This document shows positions 1 through 5,745 of a stretch of 5,992 bases of DNA, piece after piece. A program made the translations under genes and the position numbers. The notes under the pieces were generated by a model that worked only from the letters and a program-made list of their open reading frames with translations, made no database searches and was not told the origin of the DNA. Position 1 is the stretch's first letter. Every line of letters starts with the position of its first letter. The stretch comes from Methanobrevibacter sp. GTDB lineage: Archaea > Methanobacteriota > Methanobacteria > Methanobacteriales > Methanobacteriaceae. The stretch lies in contig JAGCBE010000336.1 in the NCBI GenBank assembly GCA_017652345.1, positions 1-5,992 on the forward strand, given 5' to 3'.

Positions 1-73
1 AAAAAATAAAAAGAGTTATTAAGAAAATAATAAAAAGAATAAAAAAAGTGATTGGTTAAATCAACGATTTAAC
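1..73 (-). terminator. Transcription terminator of cofH (dyad plus T-rich tracts)
   Basis: Read on the minus strand, a perfect 8-bp dyad with a 3-base loop (arms 55-62 and 66-73, GTTAAATC / GATTTAAC) begins at the last base of the cofH stop codon. It is followed by several T-runs, the first being seven T at 47-41, and the rest of the segment down to position 1 is nearly all T and A on that strand. Archaeal RNA polymerase terminates at U-rich tracts, with or without a hairpin, so this is a plausible terminator. The A/T-only stem is weak and may be incidental. No gene is visible here. Confidence 0.55.
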
Positions 74-1194
74 TAAAATTCAATTGGATAAAACTCAGTG
101 TATTCAGAGTTTCTCTCTAAAGGAACTCTGCCTAAGTCTTTTACTAATTTGCTTAAGTCCCTTATGCTTGCATTTACACCATCTGGAGCTCCAGAAGCTT
201 CAGACAATTCATCGCCGCCTAAAGTTCCACCTAAGTCATTAGCACCAGCTAAAAGAGATACCTGTGCAAATCTGAAACCCATCTTTACCCAAGAGACTTG
301 AATGTTAGGTATGATATCCCTAAACATTAATCTTGCAACTGCATAAAGCTTTAAATCTTGAGTACCGGTAGCTCCTAAATCCCTTTGGCCTTCAAGGAAA
401 ATCGGAGAATACTCATGCATAAATGTCATTGGAATGAATTCATTGAAACCGCCGGTTTCAAGCTGGATCTGCCTTAGGATATCCAAATGCTCCACTCTCT
501 CTTCCATAGTCTCAACATGACCGTACATCATGGTGGCAGAACCTGTGATTCCCGCTTCATGAGCTATTTTAATTACATCAATCCATTCCTGTGTTGAAAC
601 CTTCTTAGGACAGATGATTTCTCTTGACCTGTCTGTTAGAATCTCAGCAGCAGTTCCTGGCAATGTCCCAAGACCTGCCTTTTTCAAGACTTTAAATGCC
701 TCATCCACTGGAATTTCACTGTTTAATGCAGCATCCCTGATCATGGTTGGTGAAAAACCGTGTATTTCCACATCAGGATAATGGGACTTGAGCAATTTCA
801 AAAGATGCTCATAGTATTCAACTGTTGCATCTTCCAATACTCCTCCCATAAGGGTAAATTCACGAGCACCATCACGATAGCCTCCTTCAGCCTTGTTCAA
901 TATTCCTTCATCATCAAGCAAATAAGCATCTGGGTCATCCGGATCCTTTCCGAAAGCACAGAATCCACAGCGTACATGGCAGATGTTTGTGAAATTGATG
1001 TTGCAGTTGTTGATAAATGTAACCTTATCCCCAACTATCTCTTCACGAACTGCATCCGCAGTAGCCAAAAGAGGATAAATCTCTGAACCCTTTAGGTTCA
1101 TCAAGTAGTTCCCATCGTCAACTGAGATAGGCTCATCAAAAGCGCTATCTAAAATCTTTTTAGTTTTTGATGCCACATTAATTCTATCGTACAT
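73..1194 (-). CDS. cofH: FO synthase subunit 2 (radical SAM, F420 biosynthesis)
   Basis: A complete 373-residue protein, the usual length for CofH. CofH is a radical SAM enzyme that joins a 4-hydroxybenzyl group from tyrosine to 5-amino-6-(D-ribitylamino)uracil. CofG then closes the ring to give FO, the chromophore of the hydride carrier F420. The cluster-binding CxxxCxxC motif is at C72, C76 and C79 (ICHVRCGFC). Other family landmarks are LMGG (115-118), GTAAEIL (180-186), MYGHVE (223-228) and GANDLGGT (317-324). MqnC and MqnE of menaquinone synthesis belong to the same superfamily and look alike, but the methanogen context favours CofH. The stop is TAG. The ATG at 1194 gives a normal N-terminus; no Shine-Dalgarno precedes it, which fits a leaderless mRNA. 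It is divergent from nadM and alone on its strand here; cofG is not in the window. Confidence 0.93.
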   Translation of the reverse strand: MYDRINVASKTKKILDSAFDEPISVDDGNYLMNLKGSEIYPLLATADAVREEIVGDKVTFINNCNINFTNICHVRCGFCAFGKDPDDPDAYLLDDEGILNKAEGGYRDGAREFTLMGGVLEDATVEYYEHLLKLLKSHYPDVEIHGFSPTMIRDAALNSEIPVDEAFKVLKKAGLGTLPGTAAEILTDRSREIICPKKVSTQEWIDVIKIAHEAGITGSATMMYGHVETMEERVEHLDILRQIQLETGGFNEFIPMTFMHEYSPIFLEGQRDLGATGTQDLKLYAVARLMFRDIIPNIQVSWVKMGFRFAQVSLLAGANDLGGTLGGDELSEASGAPDGVNASIRDLSKLVKDLGRVPLERNSEYTEFYPIEF

Positions 1195-1217
1195 AATTTT
1201 AAATCAGTATTATATAA

Positions 1218-1225
1218 CATATAAA
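1218..1225 (-). promoter_or_regulatory. Likely TATA box of cofH, giving a near-leaderless mRNA
   Basis: On the minus strand TTTATATG lies at 1225-1218, preceded by the A-rich AAAAC, which could act as a BRE. Archaeal transcription usually starts about 22-27 bases downstream of the TATA centre, which predicts a start near 1195-1199, only a few bases before the ATG at 1194. The absence of any ribosome-binding site upstream of that ATG agrees with this. A second TA-rich stretch at 1217-1210 would place the start inside the gene, so it is less likely. Confidence 0.5.
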
Positions 1226-1446
1226 GTTTTCTATGGATTGAAAAAAATAATTAATTTTAATAGTTTAAATGATTAAATTTTAACTGAAAAGTGATTAAAT
1301 TATTAATAAAGAAAAGAAAATATTTATTAAAGAGATTAAGTAAAAAATCAGACATTTTTAGATAAAAATGATTATTTTCATACATTATCAAATCAATCGG
1401 ATTTCTTTAATAAATAAAATCAAATAATCAAATATTAATATTATAA

Positions 1447-2001
<555 letters not shown>

Positions 2002-2002
2002 T

Positions 2003-2027
2003 CATTTTTTTCTTATTCTATTTTTTT
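2003..2027 (+). terminator. T-tract terminator after nadM
   Basis: Two runs of seven T (2005-2011 and 2021-2027) begin just after the nadM stop codon, separated by a short T-rich spacer. No stable hairpin precedes them. This is the usual appearance of an archaeal U-tract terminator. Confidence 0.6.
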
Positions 2028-2070
2028 AAAATAATAATATAACAATCGTTATATTTATAAGTGAAAAAAT

Positions 2071-2078
2071 TAAATATA
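2071..2078 (+). promoter_or_regulatory. Candidate TATA box of moaE
   Basis: TAAATATA at 2071-2078 follows an A-rich GTGAAAAAAT that could serve as a BRE. A start about 25 bases downstream (near 2100) would leave a leader of roughly 50 bases carrying the AGGATGAT ribosome-binding site. An alternative TATA element, TTTATAAG at 2054-2061, lies just upstream, inside a short dyad (TTATA-TT-TATAA, 2049-2060). The sequence alone does not decide between them. Confidence 0.4.
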
Positions 2079-2152
2079 TTAATCAAATTGTATAAAATAA
2101 ATGTATTGAATATTTTGAAACAATTTATTTTTATAATTTTTAGGATGATAAA

Positions 2153-2590
2153 ATGGTAATAAAAATTATTGAAAAAGATGAAGAGTACTTTACTATTGGA
2201 GATTTGATTGCAGATATCAAGAAATCACAAAGAGTGGATGAAGCTGGAGCAATCTACAGCTTTGAAGGAATTGTAAGAGGAACTGAGGAAAATAAAACTG
2301 TAGACAAACTCACCTTAACCCTTCCAGACAAAGAAAAAGGATTAGCAGAAATAGAAGCTATTGTAGAAACCGCTAAAGTCAAGTATGGAGTATTTGAAAT
2401 AAGCGTTATCCATTATATTGGAGAGTTCTACACTGGTGATCAATTGTTCTTGGTTGTAGTTCTCGGACCTCACAGAGGAGAAACTTTAGAAGCTCTTACT
2501 GAAGTCATTGAAAGAGTAAAACATGAAATTGACTTTAAGAAAGAAGAGCTTTCAAATGAAGGAACTAAAGTTATAATGGCAGGAGGATAA
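2153..2590 (+). CDS. moaE: Molybdopterin synthase catalytic subunit MoaE, divergent form
   Basis: A complete 145-residue protein. MoaE, with the sulfur carrier MoaD, adds the two dithiolene sulfurs to precursor Z (cPMP) to form molybdopterin, which carries Mo or W in enzymes such as formylmethanofuran and formate dehydrogenases. Family marks are GAIYSFEGIVR (32-42, R42 conserved), IHYIGEFYTGD (86-96) and HR (107-108). The pair K123 and K130 is spaced seven apart, like the catalytic K119/K126 of the E. coli enzyme. The usual block around E-Y-P-GM after the first hairpin is replaced by a shorter LTLPDKEKG (55-63), and the PFWK segment before the second lysine reads DFKK. AGGATGAT (2142-2149) precedes the ATG at 2153 and supports that start. 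A small GAGGA/TCCTC dyad (2583-2596) overlaps the stop codon. No moaD is in the window. Confidence 0.88.
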   Translation: MVIKIIEKDEEYFTIGDLIADIKKSQRVDEAGAIYSFEGIVRGTEENKTVDKLTLTLPDKEKGLAEIEAIVETAKVKYGVFEISVIHYIGEFYTGDQLFLVVVLGPHRGETLEALTEVIERVKHEIDFKKEELSNEGTKVIMAGG

Positions 2591-2684
2591 TTCCTCTCCA
2601 TTACAAACCACCATCTATAGCATCATATACACTTTAAGAAAAATAATTAAAAAATTAAAATACTAAAATAAATAATTAAAATGC

Positions 2685-2691
2685 TTTTTTT
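2685..2691 (+). terminator. Probable moaE terminator
   Basis: A run of seven T about 95 bases after the moaE stop codon, within A/T-only DNA. It is the first long T-run on the plus strand after the gene. There is no strong hairpin, so the call rests on the archaeal U-tract rule. Confidence 0.4.
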
Positions 2692-2841
2692 AAAAATTAT
2701 AATAAAAATTAATAAAAAAGTTAAAAATAGATAGATTTTAAAAAAACCTATAAAAATTTACCTTAAAACTTTTTAACGGAATAATCCATCGAATTAATCC
2801 ATTAAACTAAAATCTATAAATACTTAAATTAAAACGTATCT

Positions 2842-2856
2842 AAAAAAATGTTTTTT
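2842..2856 (-). terminator. Probable terminator of the mop transcript
   Basis: Read on the minus strand, an A6/T6 dyad with a 2-base loop (2856-2851 and 2848-2843) ends in a run of seven T (2848-2842), about 30-45 bases past the stop codon of the second mop gene. Further T-rich DNA follows. This fits an archaeal U-tract terminator. Confidence 0.45.
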
Positions 2857-2886
2857 AAATTAAATTTAAAATTAAATAGAAAAAAT

Positions 2887-3093
2887 CTATTTAGCTACCA
2901 TTACTTGGGTAGATTTAATAATAGCTTTTACTTCATCCCCAACAGCTAATTCTAATTCTTCAGCAGATTCTCTGGTAATTGCTGCAGTGATTAAAGTTGG
3001 ATCTTCTACTTTAATTTTAATGCTTGCCATTACAGCACCTAATTTTACACTTTCAACAGTTCCTTTAATTCCGTTTCTTGCGCTAATTTCCAT
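2887..3093 (-). CDS. mop: Mop (molbindin) protein, second copy
   Basis: A complete 68-residue protein made of a single Mop/TOBE domain. Small Mop proteins assemble into oligomers (hexamers in the characterised molbindins) that bind molybdate or tungstate between subunits, and are thought to store or buffer the oxyanion in the cytoplasm. The family signature SARN is at 4-7, ITRESAEEL at 39-47, GDEVKAIIKST at 52-62 and the VMVAK end at 64-68. It is 52/68 identical to the copy just upstream. GGTGGT (3102-3097) sits three bases before the ATG. It lies 52 bases downstream of the first copy on the same strand with no obvious promoter between, so the two are probably cotranscribed. The stop is TAG. 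Of the two copies this one has fewer acidic changes (A20 and K28, where the partner has E). Whether they differ in affinity or metal choice cannot be read from sequence. Confidence 0.9.
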   Translation of the reverse strand: MEISARNGIKGTVESVKLGAVMASIKIKVEDPTLITAAITRESAEELELAVGDEVKAIIKSTQVMVAK

Positions 3094-3145
3094 ATTACCA
3101 CCAATAAAAAAAATTATTAATTCAAAATTCTAAAAAGTCACGAAC

Positions 3146-3352
3146 TTATTTAGCTACCATAATTTCAGTGGATTTAATAATAGCTTTTACTTCGTCTCCT
3201 TCTTTTAAGTCTAATTCTTCAGCAGATTCTCTGGTAATGACTGCAGTAATAACACCAGGTTCGGTTACTTCAATTTTAATACTTGCCATTACTTCACCTA
3301 ATTTTACATCTGCGATGTTACCTTTAATTCCGTTTCTTGCGCTAATTTCCAT
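3146..3352 (-). CDS. mop: Mop (molbindin) protein, first copy
   Basis: A complete 68-residue Mop/TOBE-domain protein, the promoter-proximal member of the tandem pair. As with other small molbindins, the expected role is oligomeric binding of molybdate or tungstate in the cytoplasm. It shows SARN (4-7), ITRESAEEL (39-47), GDEVKAIIKST (52-62) and IMVAK at the end. Differences from its partner cluster at residues 12-15, 28-34 and 48-51, while both ends are nearly invariant. A good Shine-Dalgarno, GAGGT (3364-3360), lies seven bases before the ATG, and a consensus TATA box lies about 75 bases upstream, which suggests strong expression. The stop is TAA. Its nearness to moaE fits a Mo/W role, but it is convergent with moaE and so not in the same operon. 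A regulatory rather than storage role is possible, since the domain also occurs in ModE-type regulators; no DNA-binding domain is present here. Confidence 0.9.
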   Translation of the reverse strand: MEISARNGIKGNIADVKLGEVMASIKIEVTEPGVITAVITRESAEELDLKEGDEVKAIIKSTEIMVAK

Positions 3353-3382
3353 AATAATTACCTCGATATGAATTTACATTAA

Positions 3383-3409
3383 AATATGCAATTCGACATT
3401 GCACATATT
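3383..3409 (-). promoter_or_regulatory. Dyad spanning the predicted start and leader of the mop mRNA
   Basis: The arms AATATGCAAT (3383-3392) and ATTGCAcaTATT (3398-3409) are complementary over ten pairs with a two-base bulge and a five-base loop. The innermost six pairs (TGCAAT/ATTGCA) are perfect. The mop transcript is expected to start near 3405-3408, so the dyad either forms an operator just downstream of the start or a hairpin at the extreme 5' end of the mRNA. It contains more G and C than the surrounding DNA. The function is inferred from position only. Confidence 0.4.
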
Positions 3410-3426
3410 AGTGTTTGACATCATAG

Positions 3427-3440
3427 TATATAAATGTTTT
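3427..3440 (-). promoter_or_regulatory. Promoter of the mop pair (consensus TATA box)
   Basis: Read on the minus strand, TTTATATA (3434-3427), an exact archaeal TATA consensus, is preceded by AAAACA (3440-3435) as a possible BRE. The predicted start is near 3405-3408, giving a leader of about 53-56 bases that includes the GAGGT ribosome-binding site. This is the strongest promoter match in the window. Confidence 0.7.
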
Positions 3441-3531
3441 GATTTTTAAGACTAAAATAAGAGTTTTTTTCGATTACTGTACTTTTTACATATCGTTAAA
3501 AAAAAATTATTTATTTTTTATCGATAGGAAA

Positions 3532-3569
3532 TGAAATATTGTGTTAAAATCATTATATAACACATTTCA
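3532..3569. repeat. Bulged inverted repeat of unknown role
   Basis: TGAAA (3532-3536) pairs with TTTCA (3565-3569), and TGTGTTA (3540-3546) pairs with TAACACA (3558-3564). This gives twelve pairs interrupted by a three-base bulge on the left arm (3537-3539), with an 11-base loop. It lies about 100 bases upstream of the mop TATA box and over 320 bases upstream of the HD gene. No T-run follows closely on either strand, so it is not an obvious terminator. It could be an operator or a structured RNA element. Confidence 0.4.
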
Positions 3570-3754
3570 CAAGGAAAAAGCAATTCTTAAAAATCAGATA
3601 TTTCAATATGAAGATTAACAATAAAATTGCAATAAAAAATTAAAATAAAGTGAAATATTGATTGAAATTGAAAAATTTAAATTAAACTACTAAAAAAATA
3701 GCAATAAATAGCTTAAATTAATCTAAATATTAGTAAATTATATTAAATAAGTCT

Positions 3755-3762
3755 TTTATAAA
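3755..3762 (+). promoter_or_regulatory. Candidate distal TATA box for the HD-ubiX-cbiT cluster
   Basis: TTTATAAA at 3755-3762, in the context GTCTTTTATAAATACC, is a good archaeal TATA element. It would start transcription near 3782-3785 and give a leader of about 110 bases. A GG-containing stretch, CCATTAGGTAAT, lies between the box and the predicted start. Confidence 0.35.
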
Positions 3763-3854
3763 TACCATTAGGTAATTATTGAATATTTGAAAATTGAAAA
3801 AGTTGAATGAAGAGAAACAAAAAATAAAGAAAGGAACTAAATAATTTAATAATT

Positions 3855-3862
3855 TTTATACA
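3855..3862 (+). promoter_or_regulatory. Candidate proximal TATA box for the HD gene
   Basis: TTTATACA at 3855-3862 predicts a start near 3882-3885, leaving a leader of about a dozen bases before the ATG at 3896. No convincing Shine-Dalgarno is present there (GATGTG at most), consistent with a very short leader. It competes with the box exactly 100 bases upstream, and both could be used. Confidence 0.4.
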
Positions 3863-3895
3863 TAATCTTTTCTAAGAATCATAAGATGTGTTATT

Positions 3896-5113
3896 ATGTC
3901 ACAGAAAAAATTCATCAGAGACAGTATTCATGGAAACTTGCCGCTAAATGATTTTGAAGTGGAAGTCTTGGATTATCCACAAGTCCAAAGATTAAGAAGA
4001 GTTAAGCAATTAGGTTTTATCTCATTGATCTATCCTGGAGCTAACCATTCCCGTTTTGAGCATTCAATTGGAACAATGCATCTTGCATCAAAGCTTGCAG
4101 AACAATTGGAATTAGAGGATTACGACAAGGAATTGGTTAGAATGGCAGGTCTATTGCATGATGCTGGACATGGTCCATTTTCACATGTTTCAGAAGCTGT
4201 ATTCGATGTTCCCCATGAGGAACTAACTGGTTTTGTAGTGAAGAAAACAAGCTTGGCAGATAAGCTTTCCGAAAGATTCGACACTCAGGAAATTATCGAT
4301 ATCATTAACGGTAAAGGCAGATTAGGCCCTATAATATCTGGTGAATTGGATATGGACCGTATGGATTACCTCATTAGGGATTCCCACTATACAGGTGTAG
4401 CTTATGGTGTTATAGATACCGAAAGGATCATAAGCAACCTAAAGCTCAAAAGGGAATTGATTCTTGACATAAAAGGAGTTCAAGCTGCTGAAGCGGCACT
4501 TACAGCTCGTTATCTTATGTATCCAAGTGTTTATCAGCATCACACTACAAGAATCATCAATGCTATGTTTAGAAGATGCCTAAGGCATATGATAAGCCAG
4601 GACATTGTGAATCCTAATGAGATGTACAAGTACGATGATTCCGATATGATAAGCATGTGCAGAAGCTCTGAAGGATTTTCAAGAGACATTATGGAGAGAA
4701 TAGACAATAGGCAGCTATTGAAGGTGGCTAAATCAGAACCTGTAAACGGATTTGAAAATCCAGAGCAAATATTCAAGATAGAAAAGGATAAATTGGCAAA
4801 AGCGGAAGAGGAAATAAGTGAAGACTTTGGCTTGGACAGGAATTATGTAATCTTGAATGTTTCAGAGTATCCAAGCTTTGATGAAATGAAAACATGGGTT
4901 TCATTTGGAGAAAACCTATATCACTTAAATGAAATTTCAAGCATTGTAGGTGCATTAAGCAGTGCAAGGTTCAATTCAGCAGACATTGCCCTTTATGTTC
5001 CTAAAGAGGACTTGGAAAAAATAAACAGATTGAAATTGGACAACTACATTGACTTGCCTGAAAGGGCAAATAAATTTGATACAATTCATTTTGAACAATC
5101 CACATTGTTTTAG
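3896..5113 (+). CDS. HD-domain phosphohydrolase, dNTPase/SAMHD1-like
   Basis: A complete 405-residue cytoplasmic protein of the HD superfamily (COG1078 type). Characterised relatives, including SAMHD1 and bacterial dGTPase-like enzymes, cleave dNTPs to deoxynucleoside and triphosphate. The N-terminus KFIRDSIHGNLPL (5-17) is the typical opening of the family. The metal ligands are visible: H56 in HSRFEHSIG (51-59), H88-D89 in GLLHDAGHGPFSH (85-97) and D154 in DMDRMDYLIRD (152-162). R53, Y158 and D162 match positions that contact substrate or metal in SAMHD1. Residues beyond about 230 are less conserved and include a Lys/Glu-rich helix (295-309). There is no N-terminal SAM domain. The ATG at 3896 fits the family start. 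It is followed 46 bases later by ubiX with no clear terminator. The substrate is inferred; some members act on other nucleotides or need a dNTP activator. Confidence 0.85.
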   Translation: MSQKKFIRDSIHGNLPLNDFEVEVLDYPQVQRLRRVKQLGFISLIYPGANHSRFEHSIGTMHLASKLAEQLELEDYDKELVRMAGLLHDAGHGPFSHVSEAVFDVPHEELTGFVVKKTSLADKLSERFDTQEIIDIINGKGRLGPIISGELDMDRMDYLIRDSHYTGVAYGVIDTERIISNLKLKRELILDIKGVQAAEAALTARYLMYPSVYQHHTTRIINAMFRRCLRHMISQDIVNPNEMYKYDDSDMISMCRSSEGFSRDIMERIDNRQLLKVAKSEPVNGFENPEQIFKIEKDKLAKAEEEISEDFGLDRNYVILNVSEYPSFDEMKTWVSFGENLYHLNEISSIVGALSSARFNSADIALYVPKEDLEKINRLKLDNYIDLPERANKFDTIHFEQSTLF

Positions 5114-5159
5114 ATAAGATTAAAAAATTATAAATTAATTATTTTTAAGAGAGGAAAAC

Positions 5160-5717
5160 ATGATAGTAATAGCTATTACAGGTGCTAGCGGAGTAATCTA
5201 TGGAGTGGAACTCCTTAAGGCATTGAAGGAATTGGAAATAGAAACCGGATTATTGATCAGTGACCCTGCCAAGATAGTGATGAAATATGAGATGGAAGAC
5301 TATGACTTGGATGAAATAAAGTCATTGGCAGACCATTTCTTTGAAGCTAATGAAATAGATTCATCAATCAATAGCGGTTCATTCAAGTTCGATTCATTGG
5401 TGATAATCCCTTGCTCCATGAAAACAGTCTCTGCAATAGCTAATGGATATGCATCCAACTCAATCACCAGAGTAGCAGATGTTGCATTGAAGGAAAGAAG
5501 AGACCTTGTTTTAGTGCCAAGAGAAACTCCACTAAGAAGCGCTCATCTTGAAAACATGCTTAGAATATCTAAAGAGGGAGGCATAATATTACCTGCAATG
5601 CCTGCATTCTATCATAATCCAGAAAGCATAAATGACATCACTGATTTTATAGTGGGAAAAGTATTGGATGTCTTGAAAATAGATAATGAAATGTTTAAAA
5701 GATGGGAAAAGCCATAA
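5160..5717 (+). CDS. ubiX: Flavin prenyltransferase (prenylated-FMN synthase)
   Basis: A complete 185-residue flavoprotein. UbiX joins a dimethylallyl group to reduced FMN, making the prenylated FMN that UbiD-type decarboxylases need. In archaea such a decarboxylase works in the modified mevalonate pathway to isoprenoid lipids, so UbiX is likely essential to lipid supply here; no ubiD is in the window. Landmarks are ITGASGVIYG (6-15), PCSMKT (84-89), ADVALKERR (106-114), VPRETPL (119-125), HLENM (129-133) and PAFY (148-151). The usual IASGS reads INSGS (70-74) and the usual D-N-L around residue 100 reads SNS, both mild changes. AGAGG (5150-5154) precedes the ATG at 5160 at good spacing. The gene ends in tandem stops TAA-TGA. 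The 46-base gap before it and the 28-base gap after it suggest an operon with the HD gene and cbiT. Confidence 0.93.
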   Translation: MIVIAITGASGVIYGVELLKALKELEIETGLLISDPAKIVMKYEMEDYDLDEIKSLADHFFEANEIDSSINSGSFKFDSLVIIPCSMKTVSAIANGYASNSITRVADVALKERRDLVLVPRETPLRSAHLENMLRISKEGGIILPAMPAFYHNPESINDITDFIVGKVLDVLKIDNEMFKRWEKP

Positions 5718-5745
5718 TGAACCTAATCACTTTTGAGTTGGAAAT

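Larger units (their letters stand above)
2591..2886. other. Convergent AT-rich spacer between moaE and mop, holding both terminators
   Basis: 296 bases with no credible gene on either strand. The plus strand has a T-run at 2685-2691 and the minus strand has T-runs at 2746-2740 and 2848-2842, so transcripts from both sides can end here. An 8-base direct repeat, TAATCCAT, occurs at 2782-2789 and 2795-2802. I see no RNA gene, insertion-sequence end or attachment site. Confidence 0.6.
2887..3352 (-). repeat. Tandem gene duplication of mop (259-base period)
   Basis: The two mop genes align without gaps at an offset of 259 bases. At the DNA level there is a 32-base identical block covering the start codons (3062-3093 and 3321-3352) and a 29-base identical block inside the genes (2951-2979 and 3210-3238). 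Third codon positions match in these blocks. The 52-base spacer between the genes shows no such similarity to the DNA upstream of the first copy. Confidence 0.9.
3353..3895. other. Long AT-rich divergent intergenic region, mop / HD gene
   Basis: 543 bases without a credible protein gene; the best short frame (from 3531) would encode only nine residues. It holds the mop promoter and a dyad in its leader on the left, a bulged hairpin at 3532-3569, two candidate TATA boxes for the HD gene on the right, and a 10-base repeat, TGAAATATTG, at 3532-3541 and 3651-3660. TTGAA occurs four times at 3779-3807. I see no tRNA, box C/D or riboswitch signature. A small RNA cannot be excluded, because the region is longer than two divergent promoters need. 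Confidence 0.6.

Noticed and set aside
98..301. A 67-codon open frame on the plus strand, opposite cofH
   Set aside because: It lies wholly inside the well-supported cofH gene on the other strand, has no recognisable domain, and reads as an antisense shadow.
760..1086. A 108-codon open frame on the plus strand, opposite cofH
   Set aside because: It overlaps the radical SAM core of cofH in antisense and shows no motif or ribosome-binding site.
1271..1300. Repeated GATTAAAT in the cofH-nadM intergenic region, considered as operator half-sites
   Set aside because: The words are A/T-only apart from one base, have no dyad symmetry, and do not sit on either predicted promoter.
2782..2802. Direct repeat TAATCCAT twice, considered as an attachment-site or insertion duplication
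   Set aside because: The copies are only 13 bases apart with nothing between them that could be an inserted element, and 8-base repeats are common in such A/T-rich DNA.
3168..3371. A 67-codon plus-strand frame opposite the first mop gene
   Set aside because: It is the antisense of a conserved Mop gene; its hydrophobic, Ser-rich translation is what antisense of such a gene gives.
3531..3560. A nine-residue frame after AGGAA, considered as a leader peptide
   Set aside because: It is very short, overlaps the hairpin arms, and is more than 330 bases from the next plus-strand gene. There is no regulatory codon run.
4540..4967. Two overlapping minus-strand frames of 78 and 64 codons inside the HD gene
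   Set aside because: Both lie inside a complete, motif-rich plus-strand gene and their translations resemble no known protein.
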